Shown: positions 7,373-15,991, counted from the stretch's first letter. The stretch is DNA of 64,000 nt from Actinosynnema sp040640215 (GCF_040640215.1 NZ_JBFABG010000002.1:248001-312000); one strand, 5' to 3'. Notes: generated by a model not told the origin, from the letters alone. Translations and numbers: made by a program.

Positions 7373-8456
7373 GCCGCTCAAGGTGCTCATCGACGGCACC
7401 CCCCTGCTCGGTCACCGGACCGGGATCGGCCGGTACACCTCGGCGCTGGCCGAGGAGCTCGCTTCGATGCGGGACGACGTCGACGTCCGCGCGGTGGCCT
7501 TCACGCTGCGCGGGTGGCGTGCGCTGCGCACCGTGCTGCCGCACGACGTGATCGCGCGCGGGCTGCCGGTGTCGGCGCGGTTGCTGCGGCAGTTCTGGCT
7601 GCGCGGCCCGTTCCCGCCGGTCGAGTTCCTGGCCGGGCCGACGGACGTCATGCACGCCACGAACTTCGTGCTGCCGCCCGCGATCCGGGCGGGCGGCGTG
7701 GTCACCATCCACGACCTGGCCTTCCTCGACACGCCGCAGGACCTGCCCCACTCCGACCGCAGGCTGCCCGAGCTGGTCCACAAGTCGGCGATGCGGGCCG
7801 ACATCGTGTGCACCCCGACCCAGGCGGTCGCGAACGTCGTCGTGGAGCGGTTCGAGGTCGACCCGGAGAAGATCGTGGTCACGCCGCTGGGCGTGGACCC
7901 GGCGTGGTTCGCCGCGAGGCCGCCGGGCGACGCGCTGAGGGCCCGGCTGGGGCTGCCCGCCGAGTACCTGCTCTTCGTCGGTGCCGGCGGCCCCCGCAAG
8001 GGCCTGGTGACGCTCGTGGAAGCCCACGCCACGCACCCCACCCTGCCGCCGCTGGTGCTCGCCGGACCCGGTCACGTCGGGACGGAGGGCCGCGTGCTGC
8101 GCACGGGCTACCTGAAGGACGTCGACCTGCGCAGCGTGGTCGCGGGCGCGACGGCCCTGGTGCTGCCGTCGCGGGACGAGGGCTTCGGCCTGCCGGTGCT
8201 GGAGGCGTTGGCCTGCAACGTGCCCGTGGTGTGCACGGACGTGCCGGCGCTGCGCGAGGTGGCCGGCGGTCACGCCGTGCACGTGCCGGTCGGCGACGCG
8301 GAGGCGCTGGGCCAGGCCCTGGTGGAGGCAGTGGAGACGCCGCCGGACGCGGCGGCCCAGGCCGCGCGGCGCACCCACGCGGCCGAGTTCACGTGGCGCA
8401 GGACGGCGGAGAAGACCGTGGAGGCCTACCGGTTGGCGGCATCCGCCCGGCGGTGA
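7365..8456 (+). CDS. GT4-family glycosyltransferase
   Basis: A 363-aa GT-B glycosyltransferase starting at a GTG inside the last codons of the fusion gene. The N-terminal part has KVLIDGTPLLGHRTGIGRYT and MHATNFVLPPA. The C-terminal part has LLFVGAGGPRKGL, VLAGPGHVG and the donor site SRDEGFGLPVLEALACNVP with E-x7-E. It resembles the mannosyl/rhamnosyl GT4 enzymes at 1146 and 2338 and completes a run of glycan enzymes. Translational coupling with the GT2-GT4 fusion suggests they act on the same chain. Confidence 0.85.
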   Translation: MARPLKVLIDGTPLLGHRTGIGRYTSALAEELASMRDDVDVRAVAFTLRGWRALRTVLPHDVIARGLPVSARLLRQFWLRGPFPPVEFLAGPTDVMHATNFVLPPAIRAGGVVTIHDLAFLDTPQDLPHSDRRLPELVHKSAMRADIVCTPTQAVANVVVERFEVDPEKIVVTPLGVDPAWFAARPPGDALRARLGLPAEYLLFVGAGGPRKGLVTLVEAHATHPTLPPLVLAGPGHVGTEGRVLRTGYLKDVDLRSVVAGATALVLPSRDEGFGLPVLEALACNVPVVCTDVPALREVAGGHAVHVPVGDAEALGQALVEAVETPPDAAAQAARRTHAAEFTWRRTAEKTVEAYRLAASARR

Positions 8457-8582
8457 CCGGGCCGGCTCCGGCACGGGCCGGTACCGCTGCGGCGCACCTC
8501 GGCGGCGAACACCCCGGGGCCGCCCTGACCCACGTCCGGTTCCGGATCATCCCCACCCGCGCGGGCGAGCACGTGGCAACGG

Positions 8583-8885
8583 GTGCCTTTCTCCTGCTTC
8601 CGATTCGACGGATGCGGAACCGTGGCGGTCGACCACTTGAGTAGAACGTTGTTTCTGGAAGAAGAACAGGACGTCGACCGGTATAGGCCCGCGTTCCGAC
8701 ACGTGTGCGGTGTCGCGCTGAGCCAACAGGATTCCCTGACCCTGCTCCGCCGCTACGGCGAAGAGGAGCACGACGAATGGGAAACGCCGGCCCTCATGGG
8801 CGTCCGCGACAGCAAGAACCCGGGAGCCGGCCGGTTGACCGTCACCCGCGCGACCTGGCCGATCTTCCTCGCCGACCAGCGCTGA
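8583..8885 (+). pseudogene. decayed DUF5753-regulator/DUF397 fusion remnant
   Basis: An open frame of 100 codons joins the ends of two normally separate genes. Residues about 15-70 (LSRTLFLEEEQDVDRYRPA ... SQQDSLTLLRRYGEE) look like the C-terminal tail of an XRE regulator with a DUF5753 ligand-binding domain, without its helix-turn-helix. Residues about 75-100 (VRDSKNPGAGRLTV, then WPIFLADQR) look like the C-terminal half of a DUF397 protein, the usual partner encoded directly downstream of such regulators. An internal deletion that removed the stop codon of the first and the start of the second would give this frame. The 5' end has no good start or ribosome-binding site. I call it a relic. 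Confidence 0.6.
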
Positions 8886-9265
8886 CCACCGGCATCGAGC
8901 TGGCGGCCCGCCCGCCGCCAATTGAGACACGCGAAGATACGCAGAGTTGTGCGACGCCGATCCCCGAACCGGGCGGATCGGTGCCCCTCGGCGTGCGCGC
9001 TAGGAAGTCCGCACCGGGCGTTCCGCCGAACCGCCGGTGAGGACGCTCCACGAGATCTGCCGCGAACCGGTCACGGCGCAGACGCGGCGCAAGAAGCGCT
9101 GGCGCTCACCATCGGAGCGCGGAACGGAGACATCAGCAAGTCGCCCGTGGTCGGACATGACGGAAAGGCTCTCGCATTGATTGTCCACAAAACCAGTGCG
9201 CGAGGCCGGCTCCACTCCAACGGCGCAACACCCGTCTCAGGTGGTCACTCAGCGCGTTCACTGCC
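8886..9265. other. 380-base gap without a recognisable gene
   Basis: Short frames exist on both strands, but none shows a family motif, consistent codon-position GC or a ribosome-binding site. GC is lower than in the flanking genes. No tRNA cloverleaf, terminal repeat or attachment-site duplication was seen. With the relic on its left and the orphan immunity gene on its right, it looks like eroded accessory DNA. Confidence 0.5.
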
Positions 9266-9718
9266 ATGATGCCGCCCATGAGTTTCACCGCTGTGTGGCC
9301 GATCAACGACCGGGCCGACGCCGAGGCCGCCGACGAGCTGACCGTCAGCACGCCGGACGACGTGGACGCGCTGCTGGGCCGCCTCGCCGAGCCCGGTGCC
9401 GGGCCCGCGGTGATCGAGCACCAGGACCGCCCGCTGATGGACGACACCGAGGGCCTCCTGGGCGCTCCCGGCCAGACCAAGATCCCGGACCACGACGTGG
9501 CCGCCACCGTCCACGGGGGCTACGGCTACCTCACCTACGCCGACCCGGACCACGACTACTCCACCCTGGTGGGCGAGCCGGACTCCCCCGGCTACCACTC
9601 GGAGTACGTCGACTACCCGGCGGGCGCGGGTGTGCCCGTGGAGGCGCTGGGCCTGGCGCTGAAGGACTTCCTCGCCACCGCCGCACGGCCGACCTGCGTG
9701 GCGTGGCAAGCGGCCTAG
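9266..9718 (+). CDS. Imm1-family immunity protein
   Basis: A 150-aa protein (146 if the ATG at 9278 is used). It opens with a short strand and TVSTPDDVDALLGRLAEPG, continues through a GGYGYLTYADPD strand region, and ends HSEYVDYPAGAGVPVEAL ... LKDFLATAARPTCVAWQ. The last block is the hallmark C-terminus of Imm1-type immunity proteins, which neutralise contact-dependent or secreted polymorphic toxins in the cytoplasm. No toxin gene is adjacent: the neighbours are a decayed regulator and rmlD. It may be an orphan immunity gene kept as protection against kin or competitors. Family call fairly good; target unknown. Confidence 0.7.
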   Translation: MMPPMSFTAVWPINDRADAEAADELTVSTPDDVDALLGRLAEPGAGPAVIEHQDRPLMDDTEGLLGAPGQTKIPDHDVAATVHGGYGYLTYADPDHDYSTLVGEPDSPGYHSEYVDYPAGAGVPVEALGLALKDFLATAARPTCVAWQAA

Positions 9719-9800
9719 ACCCGACGTCCCCCGTCCACAGGGCCCCGGTGGCCGCACGCGAGCGCGCCCACCGGGGTCGTGCGCGGCCTCACCGCCGGGA

Positions 9801-10691
9801 TCAGGGGACGGCGTGCGTCGCGAACGCGGCCCGCAGGGCGTCCCGCCACGGCCGCAACGGCGTCAGCCCCGCCTCGGCCCACGACCGGCCGGACAGCACC
9901 GAGTACGCCGGACGCGGCGCGGGACGGGGGAAGTCGTCGGTGCCGCAGCCCCGCACCCGCTCCGGGTCGGCCCCGAGCTCCTCGAACACGGCCTGCGCGA
10001 ACCCGCGCCACGTCGTCTCGCCGCTGCCCGTGGCGTGCAGCACGCGGGCCGCCGGCCCGGTCCGCACGGCCTGCCCGGCGAGCTCGACCAGCCCCGCCGC
10101 GAGGTCCAGCGACCACGTCGGCGAACCGCGCTGGTCGTCCACGACCGCCAGCGACTCGCGCTCGCCCTCCAGCCGGGCGATGGTGCGGACGAAGTTCGGC
10201 CCGCCCGCGCCGTACATCCACGACGTCCGGACGACCCAGGACCGCTCCCACGTGCGGAGCACCCGCTGCTCGCCGGCCAGTTTCGTGCGCCCGTAGGCGG
10301 ATCGCGGGCCGGTCTCGTCACCGGGCTCGTACGGCCGCGTGCCGTCGCCCGGGAAGACGTAGTCCGTCGAGACGTGCAGCAGCGCCACGTTGTGGTCGCG
10401 GCACGCCTCGGCCAGCAGGCCGGCCCCGACCGCGTTCACCGCGAAGGCGCGCTCCTCGTCGGTCTCCGCGACGTCGACGGCGGTGTAGGCCGCCGCGTTC
10501 ACCACCACGGGCCTGAGCTCGTTGTCCCGCGCGGAAGCCGCGAACGAGGCCACCGCGTCGGTGACCGCCTCGGCGTCGGTGACGTCCAGCTCGGCGGACG
10601 AGGGCGCGTGCACCAGGCCGTCGGCCGGGGTCGCGGCCACCAGGTCGTGCCCGAGCTGGCCACGGCCACCGGGTACCAGTAGCGCGAGCAT
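9801..10691 (-). CDS. rmlD: dTDP-4-dehydrorhamnose reductase RmlD
   Basis: A 296-aa short-chain dehydrogenase-like enzyme that reduces dTDP-4-keto-L-rhamnose to dTDP-L-rhamnose with NAD(P)H. The N-terminal nucleotide loop is VPGGRGQLGHDL, followed by the family's LDVTDAEAV, NAAAYTAVDVAET, HVSTDYVFPG and the catalytic SAYGRTKLAGE (Tyr-x3-Lys). The C-terminal substrate region includes RPAYSVLSGRSW. Its ATG overlaps the rmlB stop by one base (TGATG), so the two are translationally coupled. Product dTDP-rhamnose is the donor for WbbL at the window's left edge. Confidence 0.95.
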   Translation of the reverse strand: MLALLVPGGRGQLGHDLVAATPADGLVHAPSSAELDVTDAEAVTDAVASFAASARDNELRPVVVNAAAYTAVDVAETDEERAFAVNAVGAGLLAEACRDHNVALLHVSTDYVFPGDGTRPYEPGDETGPRSAYGRTKLAGEQRVLRTWERSWVVRTSWMYGAGGPNFVRTIARLEGERESLAVVDDQRGSPTWSLDLAAGLVELAGQAVRTGPAARVLHATGSGETTWRGFAQAVFEELGADPERVRGCGTDDFPRPAPRPAYSVLSGRSWAEAGLTPLRPWRDALRAAFATHAVP

Positions 10692-11680
10692 CAGCCGGCC
10701 AGCGCCGCGCGCTGCTTGAGGGGCTCCCACCACGCCCGGTTGTCCCGGTACCACTCGACCGTCGCGGCCAGGCCGGCGGCGAAGTCGACCCGGGGCGCGT
10801 AGCCGAGCTCGGTGGAGATCTTGGTGATGTCGACCGAGTACCGCCGGTCGTGGCCCAGGCGGTCGGCGACCGGCTCGACGGAGGACCAGTCCCGGCCGGT
10901 GGCCGCCACCAGGCGCTCGGTGAGCTCGCGGTTGGTCAGCTCGGTGCCGCCGCCGATGTTGTAGACCTCGCCGCCCCGGCCGCCCTCCAGCACGAGCTGG
11001 ATGCCGTGGCAGTGGTCGTCCACGTGCAGCCAGTCGCGGACGTTGAGGCCGTCGCCGTAGAGCGGGACCTTGCGGCCGTCCACGAGGTTGCTCACGAACA
11101 GCGGGATGACCTTCTCCGGGAACTGGTACGGCCCGTAGTTGTTCGAGCACCGGGTGATGCACACCGGCAGGCCGTGCGTCCGGTGGAACGCCCGCGCCAG
11201 CAGGTCCGAGGACGCCTTGGACGCCGAGTAGGGCGAGTTCGGCTCCAGGGCGTGCTCCTCGGTCCAGGAGCCCTCCTCGATGGTGCCGTACACCTCGTCG
11301 GTGGAGACGTGCACGAACTTCGCCACGTTCGCCTCCAGGGCCGCTTGGAGCAGCGTCTGGGTGCCCAGGACGTTGGTCAGCACGAAATCGGCGGACCCGG
11401 AGATCGACCGGTCCACGTGCGACTCGGCCGCGAAGTGCACGACCACGTCCGTCCGGGCCATGAGATCGGTCACCACGTCGCGGTCGCAGATGTCGCCGCG
11501 GACGAACGTCAGCCTGGGGTCGTCGGCGACGGGCGCGAGGTTGGCCTCGTTCCCGGCGTAGGTGAGCTTGTCCAGCACCACCACCTCGGCGTCCGCGTAG
11601 ACCGGGTACGCGCCGCGCACCATCTCCCGCACGTAGTGCGAGCCGATGAAGCCGGCCCCACCCGTCACCAGTACGCGCAT
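10691..11680 (-). CDS. rmlB: dTDP-glucose 4,6-dehydratase RmlB
   Basis: A 329-aa extended SDR enzyme forming dTDP-4-keto-6-deoxyglucose. It has the NAD loop VLVTGGAGFIGSHYV, the catalytic HVSTDEVYG (Thr-Asp-Glu) and SPYSASKASSDLLA (Tyr-x3-Lys), then CSNNYGPYQFPEKVIPLF and NVRDWLHVDDHC of the dTDP-hexose dehydratases. I start it at the ATG at 11680 because MRVLVTGG is the canonical N-terminus; a longer form with ten more residues is possible. It is divergent from the first LCP gene, and first gene of the rmlB-rmlD operon. Confidence 0.95.
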   Translation of the reverse strand: MRVLVTGGAGFIGSHYVREMVRGAYPVYADAEVVVLDKLTYAGNEANLAPVADDPRLTFVRGDICDRDVVTDLMARTDVVVHFAAESHVDRSISGSADFVLTNVLGTQTLLQAALEANVAKFVHVSTDEVYGTIEEGSWTEEHALEPNSPYSASKASSDLLARAFHRTHGLPVCITRCSNNYGPYQFPEKVIPLFVSNLVDGRKVPLYGDGLNVRDWLHVDDHCHGIQLVLEGGRGGEVYNIGGGTELTNRELTERLVAATGRDWSSVEPVADRLGHDRRYSVDITKISTELGYAPRVDFAAGLAATVEWYRDNRAWWEPLKQRAALAG

Positions 11681-11850
11681 GGTCAATGCCCTTCCACAAC
11701 CGTCGTCCACCGCAGTCTGTCACGGTGATTACCCGTGCAACCCACCCTGTCGTTACAGCGTCTCCCGTATTAAGTGGAAACAGCGGGCCGGAACCCCGGC
11801 CCGCCACTAACCTGGGACAGCAGTCGCGGGACACGGGGGAGGCACCACCA

Positions 11851-13377
11851 GTGGACACCAGTCCGCCCAAATCGGCCGCGAGACCGGCTGCTTTGCGTGT
11901 TCTCGTGGTCACTTGGCGTTCACTGATAGCGCTGGTCTCGGCAGCCGTGCTGGTCGTCTCCTGGTACGGGTGGACCTACCTGCGCGACATCAACGAGGGC
12001 ATCGCCACCACGGACGTCATCCCGTCCTCGATCGCGGAGCAGGGCGCGGCCCGCAAGCCGCTCGACGGCGCGATCGACATCCTGCTGGTGGGGGTGGACA
12101 GCCGCACCGACGCGCAGGGCAAGCCCCTGTCGGACGAGGTGCTGGCGCTGCTCAACGGCGGTGTGGCGGACGGCACGTTGAACACCGACACCATGATCCT
12201 GGTGCACATCCCGCAGGACGGCACGCGGGCGGTCGCCATCTCCTTCCCGCGCGACGCCTACGTGGAGATCGCGGACGGTTTCGGCAAGCACAAGCTGAAC
12301 TCGGCGATGCTCCGGCAGAAGACCGAGACCTCGGAGAGGCTGCGCGCCGAGGGCGTCGTGGACGAGGCGCGGATCGAGCGCGAGTCGACCCAGGCGGGCC
12401 GCCGCACGCTCATCAAGACCATCGAGGGCCTCACCGGCGGCGCGGTCACCGTCGACCGGTACGCCGAGGTGAACCTGGCGTCGTTCTACGAGGTGACGCA
12501 GGCCATCGGCGGGGTCGAGGTGTGCCTGAACGCCGCCACCCGCGACTCCGACTCGGGCGCGGACTTCCCGGCCGGGCGGCAGACCATCGCGGGCGCGGCG
12601 GCGCTGTCGTTCGTGCGGCAGCGCGGCGGGCTGACCGGCGGCGACCTGGACCGGATCGTGCGCCAGCAGGTGTTCATCGGCGCGCTGGCCCGCAAGGTGC
12701 TCTCCACCGGCACGCTGACCGACTTCGGCAAGCTCGACGAGCTGGTGACGGCGGTCAAGAGGTCCGTGGTGCTCAGCGAGCGGTGGAACATCACCGAGTT
12801 CGCCGAGCAGATGCAGGGCCTGGTGTCGGGCAACATCCAGTTCCGCACCATCCCGGTGGGCGACCCGACGGACACGTGGGGTGACGGCAACGTCCTGCCG
12901 GTGAACCCGGCGGAGGTGCGCCAGTTCATCAAGGGCCTGGCCGACGACCCGCCGCCGGAGTCCGGTTCGGCCGCGCCGACGACCACGTCGTCCGGGCCGC
13001 TGCCGGCGGACGTCACCGTGCGGGTGGTCAACTCCTCGGGTCTCGCCGGGAAGGCCGCCGAGGTGCTGGAGTCACTGGTGGGCAAGGGTTTCCGGCGTGG
13101 CGACGCGACCAGCGGCGACTACCTGGACAGCACCGTGGTGCGGCACCCGGCCGGGGAGCGGGCGAGTGCCGACCGGGTGATCTCCGCCCTGGGCGGTAAC
13201 GCGGCGGCCGTCGAGGACGACTCCGTGCCGAGGGGGCACGTCCAGGTCTACGTGGGCGCGGACTTCGCACCGGCGGACGCGTCCGACATCGCGTCGGTCG
13301 GCGGTGCGACGACGATCCCGTCGGCCTCCTCGTCCGCTCCGCCGATCACCGCCCAGGGTGTGGTCTGCGTCAACTGA
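11851..13377 (+). CDS. LytR-CpsA-Psr (LCP) wall-glycan ligase with LytR_C domain
   Basis: A 508-aa membrane-anchored LCP protein, equivalent by position to Rv3267 of M. tuberculosis. A short cytoplasmic N-terminus is followed by one TM helix (about residues 26-45). The extracytoplasmic LCP catalytic domain (about 68-330) contains DILLVGVDSRTDAQG, LNTDTMILVHIP, AISFPRDAYVEI, VDRYAEVNLASFYEVT and LSFVRQRGGLTGGDLDR with the conserved Arg/Asp residues that bind the polyprenyl pyrophosphate. A Ser/Thr linker leads to a C-terminal LytR_C domain (about 385-470, starting DVTVRVVNSSGLAGKAAEVL). LCP enzymes attach arabinogalactan or other glycans to peptidoglycan. GTG start follows GGGGGAGG. Confidence 0.92.
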   Translation: MDTSPPKSAARPAALRVLVVTWRSLIALVSAAVLVVSWYGWTYLRDINEGIATTDVIPSSIAEQGAARKPLDGAIDILLVGVDSRTDAQGKPLSDEVLALLNGGVADGTLNTDTMILVHIPQDGTRAVAISFPRDAYVEIADGFGKHKLNSAMLRQKTETSERLRAEGVVDEARIERESTQAGRRTLIKTIEGLTGGAVTVDRYAEVNLASFYEVTQAIGGVEVCLNAATRDSDSGADFPAGRQTIAGAAALSFVRQRGGLTGGDLDRIVRQQVFIGALARKVLSTGTLTDFGKLDELVTAVKRSVVLSERWNITEFAEQMQGLVSGNIQFRTIPVGDPTDTWGDGNVLPVNPAEVRQFIKGLADDPPPESGSAAPTTTSSGPLPADVTVRVVNSSGLAGKAAEVLESLVGKGFRRGDATSGDYLDSTVVRHPAGERASADRVISALGGNAAAVEDDSVPRGHVQVYVGADFAPADASDIASVGGATTIPSASSSAPPITAQGVVCVN

Positions 13378-13478
13378 GGACCGCGTCCCCGGCGGTTGTC
13401 GCGTCCGACCGGCGGCAGGTGGTTAGCCTGGTCGGACCAGGCGGGGAGACCGTTCGCGCAGACTTAGGAGGACCGCCC

Positions 13479-14651
13479 GTGAAGGCCGCGGTGATGACCG
13501 GACGCACGCTGCTCGCGTTGCTGTCCGCGGCCGTGCTCGTCGTGGCGGGATATAGCTGGGCGACGCTCAAGCGGGTGCAGGAGAGCGTGAACACGACAGA
13601 CGTGCTGAACGCGCTGTCGGACATCCCCAACGCCCCGCCCGCCGACGACGGCGCGCTGGACATCCTGCTGGTGGGCAGCGACAGCCGGACCGACGCGCAG
13701 GGCCGCCTGCTGCCCGACCGGGTGCTCCGCGAGCTGCGCACCGAGGCGACCGACACGGTCAACACGGACACCATCATCGTCGTCCGGGTGCCGCGCCACG
13801 GCGGCAAGGCGCACGCGGTGTCCATCCCGCGCGACACGTACGTGCCGATCCCGGACCACGGCGAGGAGAAGATCAACTCCGCGTACGGGGTGACCAAGTT
13901 CTTCACCATGGAGCGGCTCGCCGCCGAGGGCGGGCACGACCTGGAGGAGCGGTCCAAGCTCGGCGACCAGGCCGGGCGGCGCGCCCTGGTGCAGGTCGTG
14001 CAGGACCTGACCGGCGTCCGGGTGGACCACTACGCCGAGGTCAACCTCTACGGGTTCTACCTGCTGACGCAGGTGATCGGCGGGGTCGAGGTGTGCCTGA
14101 ACAACGCCACCAGCGACCCCGACTCGGGCGCGGACTTCCGGGCCGGGGTGCAGACCATCGCCGGCGGCGACGCGCTGGCGTTCGTCCGGCAGCGCAAGAA
14201 CATCCCCAACGGCGACCTCGGGCGGATCACCCGCCAGCAGGTGTTCCTGAAGTCGGCGGTGTCGCAGCTCCTGTCGGCGGGGACGTTGACCGACCCGGGC
14301 AAGCTCACCGGGCTGCTGGACGCGATGTCCAAGTCCGTGGTGGTGGACGAGGAGCTGGACCTCGCCACGCTGGCCGGCCAGGCGCAGGGCCTGGCGGGCG
14401 GGAACGTCGAGTTCACCACCATCCCGGTGACCGGCGTCGGCGCGCGCAACGAGCGCGGGCAGAGCATCGTGACCGTGGACCGGGACCAGGTCCGGGCGTT
14501 CGTGGCGCAGGTGCTGGGCGCGAAGACCCCCGCGCCGACCCCCGCCACGACGGCCGCCACGACGACCGTGCGGAAGTTCGCCGGCGGCAAGCCGGTGACC
14601 TTGGACGGACCGCGCCGCGAGCTCGCCCAGGGCCCGCCCTGCGTCGACTGA
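13479..14651 (+). CDS. LytR-CpsA-Psr (LCP) wall-glycan ligase, short form
   Basis: A 390-aa paralogue of the preceding gene without the LytR_C domain. One TM helix near residues 8-26, then the LCP domain with ALDILLVGSDSRTDAQG, VNTDTIIVVRVPRHGG, SIPRDTYVPIPDHGEEKIN, VDHYAEVNLYGFYLLTQ and LAFVRQRKNIPNGDLGRIT. The C-terminus is a short Thr/Ala/Pro linker ending in Cys-Val-Asp. The GTG start has a perfect AGGAGG seven bases upstream. Tandem LCP genes suggest two glycan substrates or partly redundant ligases. Both lie next to rml genes, which fits attachment of the rhamnose-linked arabinogalactan. Confidence 0.9.
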   Translation: MKAAVMTGRTLLALLSAAVLVVAGYSWATLKRVQESVNTTDVLNALSDIPNAPPADDGALDILLVGSDSRTDAQGRLLPDRVLRELRTEATDTVNTDTIIVVRVPRHGGKAHAVSIPRDTYVPIPDHGEEKINSAYGVTKFFTMERLAAEGGHDLEERSKLGDQAGRRALVQVVQDLTGVRVDHYAEVNLYGFYLLTQVIGGVEVCLNNATSDPDSGADFRAGVQTIAGGDALAFVRQRKNIPNGDLGRITRQQVFLKSAVSQLLSAGTLTDPGKLTGLLDAMSKSVVVDEELDLATLAGQAQGLAGGNVEFTTIPVTGVGARNERGQSIVTVDRDQVRAFVAQVLGAKTPAPTPATTAATTTVRKFAGGKPVTLDGPRRELAQGPPCVD

Positions 14652-14694
14652 CCCGGGCTGGGGCGGTTCGCGCCCGGATGGCAGGGTTGGCGGC

Positions 14695-15390
14695 ATGACC
14701 GTCACGGAAACCCTGCTGACTCCGCTGTTCGCGGCGGGTCCCGGCCGTCCGCTGATCACGCACTACGACGACGCGGCGGGCACGCGGGTCGAGCTCTCGC
14801 GGGCGACCATCGGGAACTGGGCGGCGAAGACGGCCAACTGGCTGCGCGACGAGATGGACGTGGCGGCGGGCGACCCGGTGGCCGTGCTGCTGCCCGCGCA
14901 CTGGCAGACCGCGGGCGTGCTGCTCGGCGCGTGGTGGTGCGGCGCGGTGGTGACCGAGGACCCGGCCGGCGCGAAGGTGGCGTTCGTGCCACCGGGCGGC
15001 GCGGCGGTCGGCGCGGACGCCGTGGCGACGGTTTCGCTGCACCCCATGGGGTTGGGCTGCGGGGCCGAGCTCGACTACGTGGACGAGGTGCGGGTCTACG
15101 GCGACGAGTTCACGCCGTGGGGCCCGGTCCCCGGTGCCACGCCCGCGCTCGGCAGGTCCACTGTGGACGAAGTGGTGGCCGAGGCGCGGCAGCGCGCGAC
15201 CACGTTGGGGATCGGCCCGGACACGCGCGTGCTCTCGACCCTGGAGTGGGCGCAGCCGGACGGGCTGCTGAACGGCTTCCTGGCCGTGCTGGCCGGTGGC
15301 GGGTCGCTCGTGCAGTGCAGCAACGCGAAGGCGGACCTGCTGCCCGCGCGGCGGGTCAGCGAGCACACGACCCTGGACCTGGTCGGCTAG
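14695..15390 (+). CDS. TIGR03089-family protein (half AMP-binding fold)
   Basis: A 231-aa protein of the actinobacterial TIGR03089 family, in the same place as Rv3268 of M. tuberculosis (after an LCP gene). It resembles the N-terminal part of acyl-adenylating enzymes: VELSRATIGNWAAKTANWLRD, then GDPVAVLLPAHWQTAGVLLGAWWCGAVV, and later GLLNGFLAVLAGGGSLVQ. The ATP-binding P-loop and the whole C-terminal lid domain of true ligases are missing, so catalysis as an adenylating enzyme is doubtful. A binding or regulatory role linked to wall assembly is only a guess from context. Confidence 0.8.
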   Translation: MTVTETLLTPLFAAGPGRPLITHYDDAAGTRVELSRATIGNWAAKTANWLRDEMDVAAGDPVAVLLPAHWQTAGVLLGAWWCGAVVTEDPAGAKVAFVPPGGAAVGADAVATVSLHPMGLGCGAELDYVDEVRVYGDEFTPWGPVPGATPALGRSTVDEVVAEARQRATTLGIGPDTRVLSTLEWAQPDGLLNGFLAVLAGGGSLVQCSNAKADLLPARRVSEHTTLDLVG

Positions 15391-15407
15391 AGCTCCCCGC
15401 GAGCGGG

Positions 15408-15431
15408 GGGCGGGCGGTCCACCGCCCGCCC
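15408..15431. terminator. terminator hairpin between convergent genes
   Basis: A perfect ten-pair stem (GGGCGGGCGG / CCGCCCGCCC) with a four-base loop lies 18 bases after the TIGR03089 stop and before the convergent DoxX gene. It can serve both strands. No U-tract follows. Confidence 0.6.
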
Positions 15432-15448
15432 GCCCGCCGCCGCGCGGG

Positions 15449-15847
15449 TCAGGCCGGCTGCCTGCGCCGGATGAGCCGGTCCACGGTGAGCGAGCCCCCG
15501 TTGAAGCCCAGGGCGAGCGCGGCGACGCCGAGCGCGAGCACCAGTTCGTAGCCGCCCTGCCCGAGCAGGCCGTTGGGCAGGTGCACGATCAGCAGCGCGC
15601 CGGCCATGTCGATCGCCAGCAGGACGCCCACGACGGGCAGCGCCGCGCCCGCTATGAGCAGCGCGCCGCCGCCGAGTTCGACGAGGGCCGCGAACCAGGC
15701 GGACAGCGTCGGGAGCGGGACGCCCATGCCCTCGAAGGCCGCGGCGGTGCCGTCGAGCCCCCACTCGGTGAGCTTCTGCCAGCCGTGCGCGATGAACACC
15801 ACGCCGACGCCGATCCGACCGATGAGTGCCGCCACGTCCCGAACCAT
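15449..15847 (-). CDS. DoxX-family membrane protein
   Basis: A 132-aa four-helix membrane protein of the DoxX type. It begins VAALIGRIGVGVVFIAHGWQKLTEWG, the characteristic first helix with GWQKL, and has helices at about residues 8-22, 47-68, 70-90 and 97-115, ending in a short Arg-rich tail. DoxX proteins are linked to redox and thiol stress in several actinobacteria. It is divergent from the arsR gene at 15992, so the 145-base gap holds promoters for both, and the ArsR protein might also control it. The ATG follows GAAGGGA. Confidence 0.88.
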   Translation of the reverse strand: MVRDVAALIGRIGVGVVFIAHGWQKLTEWGLDGTAAAFEGMGVPLPTLSAWFAALVELGGGALLIAGAALPVVGVLLAIDMAGALLIVHLPNGLLGQGGYELVLALGVAALALGFNGGSLTVDRLIRRRQPA

Positions 15848-15927
15848 GCCTGTCCCTTCGTCTGCGGATGGGGTTCCGCCGCGACGGTATATGAATCTTC
15901 AACAACTTCTTCGGCCACGCCGAGGGG

Positions 15928-15956
15928 TTGACAGCATGTCGACAGGCGCGTAGATA
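15928..15956 (+). promoter_or_regulatory. near-consensus promoter of arsR
   Basis: TTGACA at 15928-15933, a 17-base spacer, then TAGATA at 15951-15956. This is the best -35/-10 pair seen in the window and points at the ArsR-AHSA1 genes. Overlapping inverted repeats begin inside its -10 element. Confidence 0.65.
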
Positions 15957-15986
15957 ACTAGATGGTTAGATAACCGGTAGGTTAGG
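15953..15986. promoter_or_regulatory. overlapping GGTTA/TAACC operator repeats
   Basis: The core GGTTAGATAACC (15964-15975) is a perfect 12-base palindrome. It overlaps TAACC-GGTA-GGTTA on its right and TAAC-N6-GTTA on its left. The array covers the -10 box and presumed start site of arsR, a typical layout for autoregulation by an ArsR dimer. Confidence 0.6.
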
Positions 15987-15991
15987 TGAAG

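Noticed and set aside
4391..7399. A 1002-codon minus-strand frame opposite the GT2-GT4 fusion
   Set aside because: Composition is the His/Gln/Arg-rich shadow expected opposite a high-GC gene; no family motif, and the plus frame is clearly real.
8922..9269. Short frames in the gap 8886-9265, including a 71-codon minus frame at 9000-9215
   Set aside because: No motif, no ribosome-binding site and no codon-position bias; treated as non-coding eroded DNA.
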